A stretch of DNA of 64,000 bases from Deinococcus budaensis (GTDB taxonomy: Bacteria > Deinococcota > Deinococci > Deinococcales > Deinococcaceae): assembly GCF_014201885.1 (NCBI RefSeq), contig NZ_JACHFN010000006.1, positions 176,530 to 240,529 of the forward strand, in the 5' to 3' direction. The notes beneath the pieces are model-generated. The model saw only the letters and a program-made list of their open reading frames with translations, was not told the origin of the DNA and ran no database searches. Shown here piece by piece: positions 1-15,824 of this stretch; positions within the stretch are counted from its first letter, which is position 1; every line of letters begins with the position of its first letter. The position numbers and the translations under genes were made by a program.

Positions 1-976
<976 letters not shown>

Positions 977-1182
977 GGGGCGCAGTATGGCACCCACGCC
1001 CCCGCAACAGGCGGCCGCAGAAGACCCGCCGGGAGGGGGGCAGGTCACTTTCGGCTCTTTGGTGACTCTCACATCCTCTGCTCAGGCTACGCTATGATGC
1101 CTACCGTCTAAATCACCCCGGTCCGGTTTCCCGCGCAGCTCAGGTTTGCGCCGCGTTCCGTACCACCTGCCCAGGAGGCACC

Positions 1183-2904
<1,722 letters not shown>

Positions 2905-3120
2905 GTGGGGGTTCGCTGACTCGCGGCGGGGCAGGCTCTCGGGGCCTGCCCCGCCCGTCTGTATGTCTGGCCCGGATGTGTGTATGGTGGGCTACTGGTT
3001 TCCTGGGAGCAGCTTCCGGCCCCCGCCTCCCGGCTCACCCACATTCACCACAGGCTCCCGGTTTGCGGCGACAATCTGCGCAAGCGCCCCCGCCGGGCAT
3101 CCCCCGCTTCGAGGTCCCTC

Positions 3121-5159
<2,039 letters not shown>

Positions 5160-5178
5160 GCCGTCTCCTCTCCTCCAG

Positions 5179-5206
5179 CCCCCGCTGTCTTTCGGCGGGG
5201 GTTTTT
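5179..5206 (+). terminator. Rho-independent terminator of the peptide transporter operon
   Basis: CCCCCGC (5179-5185) pairs with GCGGGGG (5195-5201) around a 9-nt loop and is followed by five T residues. It lies 20 bp after the last permease gene. Confidence 0.85.
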
Positions 5207-5233
5207 CCGCTTGGGCCGGGGAGAAGCGGGGCT

Positions 5234-5712
5234 TCAGGCGGGAGCCGCCGGGCGCGCGCACACCAGCAGCTCGCCGACCTCCTCGTCCCAGGCCACGCCG
5301 ACCTGCCCGGAGCCTAGCTTTTCCAGCACCCGCGCGCTCGCCGGGTTGATGGTGGCGGTCTGCGCCGTGACGCGCCGGACACCGGGACGGGGGCCAGCAG
5401 CGCGGCAACCAGCGTGCCCACCGCCCCTCGGTCGCGTAGCCCCGGCCCCAGGCGCCGGGATTCAGGCCGTAGCCGATTTCCAGGTCGCCGTCGGCGGTGG
5501 GCTGGCCCGCTCGACCACCGTAGTGCTCGCGCTCCCGTTCCGGGCCGAAGGCGGCGAGCCGGGAAAAGCGGCAGCAGATCGCCCGGCCAGGCCGAGGGAC
5601 AGGTCACCGTCAGCGGCCCGGCAGGCGTGGGAACGGTGGCCTGGAAGGTGTCACGAGCCAGGCGCGTCTCGATGACCTCGCGGGTGAGGGGCACGAGCAG
5701 CAGGCGGGGCAT
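5234..5712 (-). pseudogene. GNAT-family N-acetyltransferase broken by three frame changes
   Basis: Read in pieces, the minus strand encodes a RimJ/RimL-like GNAT acetyltransferase of about 158 residues. The first frame gives [19 protein letters not shown] to LPLFP. A second frame then gives [14 protein letters not shown] and [19 protein letters not shown], which holds the acetyl-CoA binding region. A third frame gives [15 protein letters not shown] fourth gives [20 protein letters not shown] to a TGA at 5234-5236. The shifts fall near 5560, 5425 and 5390, each in or beside a G/C run. The gene is therefore either a recent pseudogene or hit by sequencing errors. It would otherwise be an ordinary acetyltransferase of unknown substrate. 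Confidence 0.75.
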
Positions 5713-5791
5713 CTCGGCGTACGTGGGCGCCAGGGTAAGGGGCGGGCGGGGGTGGGCGCCTGCGCCGGATGGCGGAGGCTTGCCCGCCGCC

Positions 5792-6227
5792 TTAGCCCCG
5801 GCGCAGGCTCGCCTCGCGGACCCAGCCGGGCACCCCGGCGCGGGCCAGCGCGAACGCCAGCGCCGCGACGCTCCAGAGGCTCAGCACGGCGGCGGGCTGG
5901 GCCAGGCACGCGCAGCCCAGCAAGAAAGGCACGGCGGGGGCGGCGGCGGCTTGCAGGGCGGCGGTCAGGGCGGCGCGGGCAGGCGGCCCGGCCGGGTCGC
6001 GGGCGGCGCGGCGCGAGAGCCGCAGCGGCAGCAGGGCCAGGGCGGCGCCCAGCAGCGCCAGGGCCGCCACCCAGGCGGGGGCGAGCGGCGCGGGCCGGGT
6101 CAGCAGGTAGAGCAGTCCCAGCGGCACCCCCGGCGCAGCCAGGGCGGCGAAGGCCAGGGCCTGCGCCCGGCGCGCCGCGCGGGTCAGGTCGGCGGGCGCT
6201 CCGGCGTGCAGGTCGCGGGCCAGCGCC

Positions 6228-6235
<8 letters not shown>
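5792..6235 (-). CDS. Small membrane protein of unknown function
   Basis: A 147-residue protein I do not recognise. After about 25 soluble residues it has hydrophobic stretches near 27-45, 55-73, 93-112 and 115-135, separated by arginine-rich links, so it is probably a four-helix inner membrane protein. Its ATG lies 8 bp inside the end of ygfZ, so the two are probably translated from one mRNA. The strong bias to Ala, Leu and Arg reflects GC content and makes homology hard to judge by eye. Confidence 0.6.
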
Positions 6236-7112
<877 letters not shown>

Positions 7113-7249
7113 GGGGGCAGGGTACGGGAAAAGCGCTCGGCGGATAGTGGGGAGGGGGAAAGGGCCGCCGGGCCAGGGTCCACGCCCATTTCAGGGTCAG
7201 GGGAGGCGGGGATGATCGCGCGCGCCCTCCCGGCTTGCCCCTCCCCGCC

Positions 7250-8356
7250 TCAGTCGCTCGCCACGGCCAGCTCACGGGGGGCGTAGCGGGCCTGCTGGGC
7301 CTCGCGGGTCAGGTGCCAGCGGGCAAGGTCGGCGGCGGCCTCGCGGATGATCGCGTCGGCGTGCGGCAGGGCGGCGCGGCGGCTTTGCAGGTTGCGGCTC
7401 ACGATGGCGGTGAGGTCGTCGAGGTTGTAGAGGTGCGCGCCGGGGACGCTGCCGATCTCGGGATTCAGGATGCGCGGCACGCTGATGTCGATCAGAAACA
7501 TGGGCCGCTCCGGGCGCCCGGCCAGGGCTTCTTGCACGCCCTCGCCGTTCAGGACGTAGTGGGGCGCGGCGCTCGAGGCGATCACCACGTCGGCTTCCGG
7601 CAAGACCTCGTGCAGGTACTCGGCGGCGCAGGCGCGGCCCCCCAGGCGGTCGGCCAGCTGCCGGGCGCGCTCGGCGGTGCGGTTGACCACGATCACGTCG
7701 CCGACCCCTGCCGCCCGCAGGTGGGTCAGGGTCAGCTCGGCGGTCTCGCCCGCGCCCAGGATCAGGGCGGTGCGCCGGGTCAGGTCGCCCAGCGCGGCCT
7801 GCGCGAGTTCGACGGCCGCACTCGACACGCTGACCACCCGGTCGCTGAGGCCGGTTTCGCTGCGCACCCGCTTGCCGGCGGCCAGCGCCCCCTGCGCGAC
7901 CTTGTTCAGCACCTTGCCGCAAAGCCCGCGCGCGTGCGCCTGCTGCCAGGCCCGCTTGACCTGGCCCTGAATCTGGGTCTCGCCAATCACCAGGCTGTCG
8001 AGACCTGCCGCCACCCGGTAGAGGTGCGCCACCGCCGCGTCGCCCCGGTGGACGTACAGGTGGCCTTCGAGCGCGTAGCCCCAGGCGCCCTCAAAGGCGC
8101 TGACCGGATCCCCCTGCACCCCGGCGAGGTAGATCTCGGTGCGGTTGCAGGTGGCGAGCAGCATGACCTCCCCGGCGTGCAGCGAGAGGTGCTCCAGCAA
8201 GGCCTCTTCCTCGCCCGCGCGCACGGCGGCCCGCTCGCGGACCTCGACCGGGGCGGTCTGGTGGTTGAGGCCCACCACCACGAAGTCCAGCGGGGTGGGG
8301 TGCGCCGCGTGCGGCTGGGCGAGCAAGGCGCGGGCGGTCGGGCAGGCCAGGGTCAC
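7250..8356 (-). CDS. hemA: Glutamyl-tRNA reductase
   Basis: NADPH-dependent reduction of glutamyl-tRNA to glutamate-1-semialdehyde, the first committed step of C5-pathway tetrapyrrole synthesis. The protein has 368 residues. The catalytic cysteine is Cys70 in [10 protein letters not shown], and [13 protein letters not shown] near residue 29 is the family signature. The Rossmann motif [11 protein letters not shown] near residue 190 binds NADPH. There are about 22 residues before the usual family start; ATGA overlap with the upstream dehydrogenase gene supports this start through translational coupling. The C-terminal dimerisation helix is short but present. It forms one operon with the siroheme dehydrogenase. 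Confidence 0.95.
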   Translation of the reverse strand: MTLACPTARALLAQPHAAHPTPLDFVVVGLNHQTAPVEVRERAAVRAGEEEALLEHLSLHAGEVMLLATCNRTEIYLAGVQGDPVSAFEGAWGYALEGHLYVHRGDAAVAHLYRVAAGLDSLVIGETQIQGQVKRAWQQAHARGLCGKVLNKVAQGALAAGKRVRSETGLSDRVVSVSSAAVELAQAALGDLTRRTALILGAGETAELTLTHLRAAGVGDVIVVNRTAERARQLADRLGGRACAAEYLHEVLPEADVVIASSAAPHYVLNGEGVQEALAGRPERPMFLIDISVPRILNPEIGSVPGAHLYNLDDLTAIVSRNLQSRRAALPHADAIIREAAADLARWHLTREAQQARYAPRELAVASD

Positions 8357-8934
8357 GCGGCGCCCCCGGCCAGCCGCACGTCAGGCAGGCCCAGCGCGGC
8401 GCGGATGTCGGCGCGCAGGCCCGCCAGACCCTGCTCGCGCTCGGCGGCCGGCAGGGTGAGGGCCTGCTCACGGCGGGCGGCCCAGGCGTCCAGCGTGGCC
8501 TCGGCAGGCAGCAGCCCGGCGACGCGCTCGCCCAGCGCCTGCGCCAGCAGCGGCAACTCGCGCCCGCTGCTCACGGCGACCTGCACGGCCCCGCGCCGGG
8601 TCACGGCGGGAAAGCGCAGGTTGCCTTTTGCCGCGTCGCCCGCGTGGCTCACCAGCGCGCCCGCTGCGCGTGCCCCGGCCGCCACGGCGTCGTTCACGTC
8701 GCTGCGGTCGGTCGCGCAGACCACCACCCGCTTGCCGCGCAGGTCGTCCGGACCGTAAGGGCGGCGCAGCACCTCCACCGGCAACGCCGCCAGCTCGGGA
8801 TGCAGGTCGGGCGCCACGACGGTGACGTGCAGGCCCGCCTCCAGCAGCGTGCGGGTCCGGCGCAGGGCCACCCGGCCGCCCCCAACCACCAGTGCCCGTT
8901 CACCATGCAGATCGAGGAAGGCCGCCAGACTCAT
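8353..8934 (-). CDS. Precorrin-2 dehydrogenase (siroheme synthase N-terminal type)
   Basis: NAD-dependent oxidation of precorrin-2 to sirohydrochlorin, with possible ferrochelatase activity, as in Met8 or the N-terminal half of CysG. The dinucleotide motif [12 protein letters not shown] lies near residue 15, and [11 protein letters not shown] near residue 80 is the conserved family block. [16 protein letters not shown] follows. About 193 residues, so it lacks the methyltransferase half, which is supplied by the CobA-HemD fusion upstream. I chose ATG 8934 rather than 8946 because TATGCT ends 7 nt before it, matching the leaderless pattern used by neighbours. Four-base overlap with hemA. Confidence 0.9.
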   Translation of the reverse strand: MSLAAFLDLHGERALVVGGGRVALRRTRTLLEAGLHVTVVAPDLHPELAALPVEVLRRPYGPDDLRGKRVVVCATDRSDVNDAVAAGARAAGALVSHAGDAAKGNLRFPAVTRRGAVQVAVSSGRELPLLAQALGERVAGLLPAEATLDAWAARREQALTLPAAEREQGLAGLRADIRAALGLPDVRLAGGAA

Positions 8935-8975
8935 CGGGCGCAGCATAGCGTCTGGACCCCGGGGCGGGCGTCCCC

Positions 8976-8987
8976 GACCGAACGGTC
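8976..8987. promoter_or_regulatory. Short palindrome upstream of the siroheme/hemA promoter
   Basis: GACCG-AA-CGGTC is a perfect 5-bp inverted repeat. It lies about 30 bp upstream of the TATGCT -10 box (8942-8947, minus strand) of the dehydrogenase-hemA operon, just beyond the expected -35. The position fits an activator or repressor site. The arms are short, so chance is possible. Confidence 0.3.
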
Positions 8988-8989
8988 AG

Positions 8990-9019
8990 AAACCCGGCAG
9001 GGACGGGGTTTTTGCCGGG
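8990..9019 (-). terminator. Probable terminator after the HD-GYP gene
   Basis: On the minus strand TGCCGGG (8993-8999) closes a stem with CCCGGCA (9013-9019) and is followed by TTTCT. It lies 40 bp after the HD-GYP stop codon. The T-tract is short. Confidence 0.5.
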
Positions 9020-9060
9020 CGACGGCCCGCCGGGAGTGGCCGGTCTGGAAGTTGGCCGCC

Positions 9061-10161
9061 TCAGGGCTGGTCCCAGGCCACGCCAGCCGGATCGGGCGCG
9101 GATTGGAGGCGCAGGCTCAGAAAAGCCTCGATCACCCGGGGATCGAACTGCCTGCCCGACTCGGCGCGCAGCAGCGCCAGGGCCTCCTCTACCGTCAGGG
9201 CGGCGCGGTAGGGCCGGGCGTGGGTCAGGGCGTCGAACACGTCCACCACCGCGAAGATGCGGGCCAGAGGCGCGATGGCCTCGCCCTTCAACCCGTCGGG
9301 GTAACCGCCGCCGTCCCAGCGTTCGTGGTGCGAGCGGATCACCGCCAGCACCCCGGCGGCCAGGCCCGGAATGCGCCGCGCCAGCGCCTCGCCCGTCTGC
9401 ACGTGCGCCTGCATCTGCCCCCACTCGTCGGGCGTCAGGCGGCCCGGTTTGAGCAACACGCCGTCGGGCACACTCAGCTTGCCGATGTCGTGCAGGTAGG
9501 CGCCCTGGCGCAGCAGGTCGAGGTCCTCGTCGTCCAGCCCCAGGGCGCGGCCCAGCCGCAAGGAGAGCGCCACCGTGCGGGCGGTGTGGCCCTGGGTCTC
9601 GTAGTCGCGGGCTTCGAGGGCCAGGCCCAGCGCCAGCAGCGTGCCTTCGCGGGTCGCCAGGGCGCGGGCGGTCTCGCGGGCGCGTTCCAGCGCCACCGTG
9701 CCGGTGTTGGCAAAGGTCCTGAGCAGGCCCTCGTCGCGCGCGCTGAACTCCGGCGCGAGGCGCCCCACGCTGAGCACCCCCAGCAGCTCGCCCGCAGGCG
9801 TGCGCAGCGGCGCGAACAGCGCGGACTGGCGGGGCGAGCCGTCCAGCAAGACCGCTCCCGGAGGAAAGGCGGCGCGCTGCACGTGCAGCACGGGCGCGGC
9901 GCCCAGCGCGGCCTGCCACGACAGCCCCTGGCCGCGCGCCAGCGTCACGCCCAGCTCGCGGGCATGTTCGCCCGCCTGGGTGGTGACCCGCAGCACGTCG
10001 GCTCCCGGATCGAAGCGCAAAAAGAGCGCGTAGCGGGTACCCAGCAGGCTCACGCTCAGCCGCGTCAGGATGCCCTCGACCTGCCCCGGCGACCGCGCCG
10101 CCAGCAGCGCCCCGCTGAGTTCCAGCAGCGCGGTCAGGGCGGTTCGGTCGTCAGGGTTCAT
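9061..10161 (-). CDS. GAF and HD-GYP domain protein, probable cyclic-di-GMP phosphodiesterase
   Basis: A 366-residue cytoplasmic signalling protein. Residues about 15-150 look like a GAF sensor domain. Residues about 175-355 are an HD-GYP domain with YLHDIGKLSVPD (metal-binding HD) and HHERWDGGGYPDGL (the GYP loop), followed by ARIFAVVDVFDALTHARPYR. HD-GYP proteins hydrolyse cyclic di-GMP. There is no transmembrane segment and no receiver domain. It stands between cobA-hemD and the siroheme dehydrogenase without overlap, so co-transcription is uncertain. A GGDEF protein elsewhere in the window could be an opposing synthase. Confidence 0.9.
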   Translation of the reverse strand: MNPDDRTALTALLELSGALLAARSPGQVEGILTRLSVSLLGTRYALFLRFDPGADVLRVTTQAGEHARELGVTLARGQGLSWQAALGAAPVLHVQRAAFPPGAVLLDGSPRQSALFAPLRTPAGELLGVLSVGRLAPEFSARDEGLLRTFANTGTVALERARETARALATREGTLLALGLALEARDYETQGHTARTVALSLRLGRALGLDDEDLDLLRQGAYLHDIGKLSVPDGVLLKPGRLTPDEWGQMQAHVQTGEALARRIPGLAAGVLAVIRSHHERWDGGGYPDGLKGEAIAPLARIFAVVDVFDALTHARPYRAALTVEEALALLRAESGRQFDPRVIEAFLSLRLQSAPDPAGVAWDQP

Positions 10162-10309
10162 GTGCCTGCACCTGTGGGCCGGTGTTCACGCGCCGTGCAG
10201 ACTCTCGCCTCACCAGGACCGGACCGCGCAGCACGACCACAGCGTAAATCGTGACACATTTCATCCGGGCTGGGGCACCGGGGGTGGGCGCCCCCCCCGC
10301 CGCTGCGGG

Positions 10310-11857
10310 TCAGGTGGGGCGGGCGGCGGCAGCCACGGCCTGCGCGGCGGCGTCGGCCAGGGCCTCCAGCGAGGCGCCTTGGGCGACCGTCACGCGGGTG
10401 AACCCGGCCTCACGGGCGGCGTCGGCGGTCTGGGGTCCCATCGCGGCGACCACGAAGTCGGTTCCGGCCAGGGCGGCGAGGTGCCGGGCCGCGCTGCCCG
10501 AGGCGAGCGTGACCACGTCGGCGCCCCGCAGCCGGGCCAGCGCGTGTTCGCCCGGCTGGGCAGGTTCGGTGCGGTACAGCTCGGCGCGCTCGTAGCGCAG
10601 GCCGCGCGTGACCAGCGCGCGCTCCAGCTCGTCTTCCGCAAGCTGGCTGGTGAGGTGCAGGGTGACCTCGCCGGGCCGGGCGGGCAGTTCGGCGCCGAGG
10701 TGCCGCGCGCCCGGCGTGGCCGGAACGAAGTCGGCGCGCAGGCCGCGTTCCGCCAGCGAGCGGGCCGTGCTGGGACCAACCGCCGCCAGCCGCACCCCCG
10801 CGAGGTGCCGCGCGTCCAGGCCCAGCCGCTCCAACTGCGTGAACAGCGCCGTTACCGCTTGGTTGCTGGTCAGCAGCAGCCAGCCCACCCCGGCGAGGTC
10901 GCGCAGCCGGGCGTGCAGGGCGGCCTCGTCGCCGGTCTCGGCAAAGCGGATCAGCGGCACCTCCAGCACCGAGGCCCCGCGCGCCCGCAGCACGTCAGAC
11001 AGGCCACTGGCCCCGTCCCGCGTGCGGGTCACGGCCACGCGGCGCCCGGCCAGCGGGCCGCCGAAGTCGGGCGCCGCGTGTTCGGCGTGGTCGAACCAGC
11101 GCAGGGTCTCGCGCAGCCGCACGACCTCGCCCACCACCGTCACGGCGGGCGCCTCCAGCCCGGCCTCGCGCACCCTGTGGGCGATGGTGGCGAGGGTCCC
11201 GGTCGCCACCCGCTGCTGCGGGGTGGTGCCCCACTGCACGGTGGCGGCGGGGGTCTCCGGTGCCCGGCCCGCCTGGATCAGTTCGGCGGCGATCTGGTCG
11301 AGGTTGCGCACGCCCATCAGGAGGACCAGCGTGTCCACACCGGACAGCCGCTCGTAGTGGGCGCCGCCCTCCTTGGTGTTGCCCGTCAACACTGCAAAGG
11401 AGCGGGCGGCCTCGCGGTGGGTGACCGGAATCCCGGCGTAGGCGGGCGCGGCGACGGCGCTGGTCACGCCCGGCACGATCTCGAAGGGCACCCCGGCCTC
11501 CGCGCAGGCCTCGGCCTCCTCGCCGCCGCGCCCGAAGACGAACACGTCGCCGCCCTTGAGCCGCGCGACCCGCTGCCCGCCCCCTTCCTGCGCCTTGGTC
11601 ACGATCAGGGCGTTGATCTGCTCCTGCGAGATGTACTCGGAAAAGCCCTTCTTGCCCACGTAGATCGTCTGGGCCTGCGGGCAAAAGCGCAGCAGCTCCG
11701 GATTGGCGAGGTAGTCGAACAGCACCACGTCCGCCTGCCTCAGGGCCTCGGCGCCGCGAAGCGTCAGCAGGCCCGGATCGCCCGGCCCCGCCCCGATCAG
11801 GGAGACGAAGGCGCGGGAAGGCGCGGCAGGCTGGGGCGCGGAAGCGGCGTCGGTCAT
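10310..11857 (-). CDS. Uroporphyrinogen-III C-methyltransferase / uroporphyrinogen-III synthase fusion (CobA-HemD)
   Basis: A two-domain tetrapyrrole enzyme of 515 residues. Residues about 15-260 are the SAM-dependent methyltransferase: [17 protein letters not shown] binds SAM, YVGKKG and [16 protein letters not shown] are the family signatures, and [20 protein letters not shown] follows. Residues about 275-510 are uroporphyrinogen-III synthase ([19 protein letters not shown]). One protein thus closes the ring and starts the branch to siroheme. The frame continues upstream, but I chose ATG 11857, where TAGCCT ends 7 nt before the start codon and the family sequence begins. It works with the dehydrogenase and hemA encoded downstream. 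Confidence 0.93.
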   Translation of the reverse strand: MTDAASAPQPAAPSRAFVSLIGAGPGDPGLLTLRGAEALRQADVVLFDYLANPELLRFCPQAQTIYVGKKGFSEYISQEQINALIVTKAQEGGGQRVARLKGGDVFVFGRGGEEAEACAEAGVPFEIVPGVTSAVAAPAYAGIPVTHREAARSFAVLTGNTKEGGAHYERLSGVDTLVLLMGVRNLDQIAAELIQAGRAPETPAATVQWGTTPQQRVATGTLATIAHRVREAGLEAPAVTVVGEVVRLRETLRWFDHAEHAAPDFGGPLAGRRVAVTRTRDGASGLSDVLRARGASVLEVPLIRFAETGDEAALHARLRDLAGVGWLLLTSNQAVTALFTQLERLGLDARHLAGVRLAAVGPSTARSLAERGLRADFVPATPGARHLGAELPARPGEVTLHLTSQLAEDELERALVTRGLRYERAELYRTEPAQPGEHALARLRGADVVTLASGSAARHLAALAGTDFVVAAMGPQTADAAREAGFTRVTVAQGASLEALADAAAQAVAAAARPT

Positions 11858-11919
11858 GGGCCACAGGCTAGCGGGCAGCGGCGGGGACAAATGCGGGGGG
11901 CGCGAGGCGGGCCGCCCAC

Positions 11920-11944
11920 AAAAAAAAGCGCCCTTCCGGACGCT
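11920..11944 (-). terminator. Rho-independent terminator
   Basis: On the minus strand AGCGTCC-GGAA-GGGCGCT forms a stem with a GNRA-like tetraloop (one G-T pair) and is followed by eight T residues (11920-11927). It lies about 100 bp after the frameshifted small gene and just upstream of cobA-hemD. Confidence 0.8.
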
Positions 11945-12045
11945 GATAGGAAAAAGATAGCGCGTTATGCAGGGGGGGTCAAGGGATGCAGCCCGATTTT
12001 TTCCCGAGCACGCACCCCACAGGGACCCGGGGAGAGGGGGCCAGC

Positions 12046-12333
12046 TCAGTCGGCGGCGCTGGCGGGGGCCGTCTCCTGCGGGTCGAGGGGGTGGGCGGCC
12101 GTGTCGTGCAGGCCCGCGAAGCGCAGATGCCGCTGGCGGATGAACCACAGGTTCTCTCGCGGTCGTTGGGCAGGACGAAGGAGGCGTCGGAGGTTTCGGA
12201 CGGGCTGAAGACGACCAGCCCCCGGTGGAAACGCCCCCGCGTCAACCCGCTCTCCAGGGGCCGGGGGACCGGGGCGCGGGGAGCGGGTGCAATCCTCGAC
12301 GCGCACGAACTTCTGGGGATGAAAGGCGAGCAT
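12046..12333 (-). pseudogene. Small uncharacterised gene with two frame changes
   Basis: Splicing two frames gives a coherent protein of about 95 residues that I do not recognise. The start is ATG 12333, with GGAG nine bases upstream: MLAFHPQKFVRVEDCTRSP. The reading then moves to a second frame ([35 protein letters not shown]) and returns to the first ([18 protein letters not shown]) before the stop at 12046. The first shift lies in a C-rich run near 12265-12285. The second is at a GAGAGA repeat near 12150, where one GA unit looks duplicated. It may be a pseudogene or sequencing error in an intact gene. Confidence 0.5.
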
Positions 12334-12442
12334 GGTGGCTCCACTGTGGGCCAGCGGCCAGCCCACGAGCAGCCTGTGAGGGCGTCTTTTGCCACAAGCG
12401 CGGCGGCGGCGCCGCCGGCTCCAGGACCCGTCAAGGCCCCGC

Positions 12443-13120
<678 letters not shown>

Positions 13121-13243
13121 GGGGAGAGACCTCCAGGTGAGATGGGGGCGGGGCCGGGCAACGCGGGTAGGGTAGCCGCCGTGCTCGCAGCGGGGGTACG
13201 GCCGGGGTTCATGCAGCCGAAAGGGAGGCAGGATGGGGGGGAC

Positions 13244-13981
13244 ATGACCCCGGACCCCCTCCCCCACCTCGCCCGCGCGGAGGCCGCCGCACACGCCCGG
13301 TACGGGGCAGGCGGCGCGGCCCGGCGCTTCGGTCCGCTGGTAGCCGTCCACGCCGGGCCGAAGCTGCCCGTCAACGCCGCCTGGCACGGCGGCGCGGGGG
13401 AAGTCACGGCAGCCGACCTCGCCGCCTTCGAAGCCTTCAGCGCCGCGCATGGGCAGCCCGCGACCCTGCACCTGCTGTCGCACGCCGCGCCTGCGCTGCT
13501 GCCGCTGCTGAGCAGCCGGGGCTACGCGCTGAAGGCTGTCCTGCACGCCTACACCCATGACCTGACCGACCTCCCGGCGCGTCCCATCCTCACGGTCCGG
13601 GAAGAGCCGGACCCCGGCGCCTGGGCCGCCCTCTCCGCGCGGGGCTTCGGGGCGGGAACGGAGGCGATAATGCGCCTCGTCGGCCACGCGCCCGGCACCG
13701 TCCGGCTGGTGGCGGAGGTCGGGGGGCAGCCTGCCGGGACCGCCGCCCTGAGCGTGACAGGGGGAGTGGCCGCCCTCTACGGCACCTCCACGCTGCCGGA
13801 GTTCCGGGGGCGGGGCGTGCAGACGGCGCTGCTGGCCGCGCGGCTGCACCTCGCCGCCGACCGGGGGCGGGGGGCCAGCCTCGCCAGCGTGTTCGTGACG
13901 CCGGGCAGCGGGAGTGAGCGCAACGTGCGGCGGGCGGGGTTCGGGCTGGCGGGGATGCGGCTGACGTTCACGCGGGGGTAA
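13244..13981 (+). CDS. GNAT-family N-acetyltransferase
   Basis: A 245-residue acetyltransferase of unknown substrate. The C-terminal half carries the acetyl-CoA signature: LYGTSTLPEFRGRGVQTALL near residue 185 contains the R-G-R-G-V pyrophosphate loop, and VFVTPGSGSERNVRRAGFG is the usual beta6-alpha4 block. The N-terminal half is variable, with no clear second domain. The start is uncertain: ATG 13244 gives MTPDPLPHLARAEA, while an in-frame ATG at 13211 would add 11 residues. The next gene, a phosphotransferase, starts 60 bp later on the same strand and may share its transcript. Confidence 0.8.
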   Translation: MTPDPLPHLARAEAAAHARYGAGGAARRFGPLVAVHAGPKLPVNAAWHGGAGEVTAADLAAFEAFSAAHGQPATLHLLSHAAPALLPLLSSRGYALKAVLHAYTHDLTDLPARPILTVREEPDPGAWAALSARGFGAGTEAIMRLVGHAPGTVRLVAEVGGQPAGTAALSVTGGVAALYGTSTLPEFRGRGVQTALLAARLHLAADRGRGASLASVFVTPGSGSERNVRRAGFGLAGMRLTFTRG

Positions 13982-14039
13982 CACAGTGCTCCGCCATTGC
14001 GCGGAGGCGCGGGCAAAACCGGGCTGCGAGACTGCGGAG

Positions 14040-14927
14040 ATGCAATCCGCCGACCTCGTTCGCCTCGCCCTGCCGCTCCACGGCCTCACCGACTCGCCCT
14101 TCACCGTTCTGCGCAGCCTGGGCGATACGGTAGCGCGGGTGGACACGCCCGCTGGCCCCACGGTCCTGCGGGTCTGCGAGCCTGGAACGGCGGAAGCCCG
14201 GCTGGCAGAAGTGAGCACCTTTCAAAATGCCGCTGCTGAAGCTGGACTCACTGTTCCCCACCGCGAGGCCGCCCGCGCCCTGGCCCTGCCGGACGGAACG
14301 CACCGCTGGACTGTCCGCTCGACCTGGGTGGACGGGGAGGCGCCCCGTCCGGTGACGGCGGAGCTGGCGCGTGCACTGGGGAAGGCGACGGCCCAACTGC
14401 ACGCCCTGGACTTCCATCCGCCGCAGGACTGGACCGGCCCGGTGTACGGGGCCGCCTGGCTGCGCGGATGGTGGGAGGCCGGGGCCCCGCGTCACCTGAG
14501 CGCCGACGACCATGAGCGCTGTGCGCCCGCCGTCGCCCAGGCCGCCATCTTCATGGAGGCACACGCGGCGGAGGCACGGGTCATCCACTCGGACCTGCAC
14601 TTCGGCAACGTGCTGCTGGCTCCGGATGGGCAGGCCGCCGTGCTCGACTTCGACGGGTGCGCTGTGGCCCATCCCGCCTTCGACCTCGCGTTGACGGAGC
14701 GGGAACTGCTCGACTTCCCGGAGGCCGGAACACTTACGGAGGCCTACCGTGCGAGCTACGCGGGGCAGAGCAGGCAGCCCTACCCCTTTGAAGCGGTGGA
14801 GCAGTGCCGCGCCGCTACAGGAACCGCCTTTCTGGAGTGGGTGTATGGAAGCAGGAATCCAGAGGTCCGCGCCCAGAAGGAAATGTGGGTGCTCCCGCTC
14901 CTGGATGACCTCGCGCTCCTGGGCTGA
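14040..14927 (+). CDS. Aminoglycoside phosphotransferase (APH)/choline kinase family protein
   Basis: A 295-residue kinase-fold protein. VIHSDLHFGNVLL near residue 183 is the Brenner motif HxDxxxxN with the catalytic aspartate, and AVLDFDGCAVAHPAFDLAL carries the metal-binding DFD. WVDGEAPRPVTAELARALGK is the typical linker of small-molecule kinases such as fructosamine or homoserine kinase-like proteins. The natural substrate cannot be inferred and resistance should not be assumed. I preferred ATG 14040 over the upstream GTG 13986, because the intervening residues are not family-like. Confidence 0.8.
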   Translation: MQSADLVRLALPLHGLTDSPFTVLRSLGDTVARVDTPAGPTVLRVCEPGTAEARLAEVSTFQNAAAEAGLTVPHREAARALALPDGTHRWTVRSTWVDGEAPRPVTAELARALGKATAQLHALDFHPPQDWTGPVYGAAWLRGWWEAGAPRHLSADDHERCAPAVAQAAIFMEAHAAEARVIHSDLHFGNVLLAPDGQAAVLDFDGCAVAHPAFDLALTERELLDFPEAGTLTEAYRASYAGQSRQPYPFEAVEQCRAATGTAFLEWVYGSRNPEVRAQKEMWVLPLLDDLALLG

Positions 14928-14930
14928 GGC

Positions 14931-15824
14931 TCAGGTTCCGGGGTTCGCCGCCCGCACCGCGTCCCGCACCGCCGCACACACCGCCTCCTGCACCAGCGCC
15001 CCCAGCAGCAGCGGGTCGGCGGCGGGCCGGGTGCAGGAACTCAGGACGAAGGCGCTGTCCCCGTCCCAGAAGGTGTGGCTGGGGTGAATCACCCGGCCCA
15101 GCGCAGCTTGCGCGGCGTCCGCGAGGCGGCGGGCGTCGTTCTTGGTCAGCGTGTGCTCGGTGGCGACCGCGATCAGGGTGGTGCTCTCCACCTCGCCCGG
15201 CGTGAAGGCGGCGGCGCCCGGCCCCACGCCCGGCCCCGCCAGCACCCCGCCGCGCTCGTCCAGCACGTCCCCGATGGGATTGACGACCGCCAGCGCGCCT
15301 GCGGCCACCCCATGCCGCTCCAGGTACACGCTGCCCAACCCGCCCGGCACGGCCCCCACCCCCAGGTACTTGCCCGCCGTCGTGCCTGTGCCCGCGCCGA
15401 CGCGCCCGCGCCCGACCGGGGCACTTGACGCCGCCCGCGCCGCGAGTTCGCCCTCGCGCTCGCCGGGGCGGGCGGCCGGGTCGCCCACCCCCAGGTCGTA
15501 CACCACCGCCGCCGGGACGAGGGGCACCCGCGCCCAGGGGGTCTCGTGGCCCACCCCGCGTTCTTCCAGCACCCGCACCACCCCGCTCGCCGCCGCCAGC
15601 CCGAAGGCGCTGCCGCCCGTGAGCAGCAGGGCGTGGACCCGCTCGACTTTCTTGTCGGGCGCGAGCAGCACCCCCTCGCGGGTGCCGGGGCTGGGGCCGA
15701 GAAAGGACGCCGAGGCCACCGCGCCCGCGTCCGGGCAGAGGATCACCGTGCAGCCGGTCAGGCCCACGGGGTCGGTCCAGTGGCCCACGCGAAAGCCGGG
15801 CACGGCGGTCAGGGTGGCGTTCAT
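14931..15824 (-). CDS. P1/S58 family peptidase (DmpA-like)
   Basis: A 297-residue Ntn-hydrolase-like protein of the DmpA/P1 aminopeptidase family. FRVGHWTDPVGLTGCTVILC is the typical N-terminus. LLTGGSAFGLAAASGVVRVL is the strongly conserved helix block. VGAGTGTTAGKYLG and AGALAVVNPIGDVLD follow, the latter close to the expected self-processing region. Members cleave small peptide amides, and the real substrate is unknown. The start overlaps the end of the methyltransferase gene by ATGA, so both are probably translated from one mRNA. The gene ends 3 bp after the convergent phosphotransferase gene. Confidence 0.87.
   Translation of the reverse strand: MNATLTAVPGFRVGHWTDPVGLTGCTVILCPDAGAVASASFLGPSPGTREGVLLAPDKKVERVHALLLTGGSAFGLAAASGVVRVLEERGVGHETPWARVPLVPAAVVYDLGVGDPAARPGEREGELAARAASSAPVGRGRVGAGTGTTAGKYLGVGAVPGGLGSVYLERHGVAAGALAVVNPIGDVLDERGGVLAGPGVGPGAAAFTPGEVESTTLIAVATEHTLTKNDARRLADAAQAALGRVIHPSHTFWDGDSAFVLSSCTRPAADPLLLGALVQEAVCAAVRDAVRAANPGT

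Noticed and set aside
12404..12417. CGGCGGCGCCGCCG palindrome
   Set aside because: Perfect but made of a simple GGC repeat; no T-run and no promoter beside it.
14040..14927. Antibiotic resistance gene
   Set aside because: The APH fold is shared with many metabolic kinases. Normal GC and lack of mobile DNA give no support for a resistance role.
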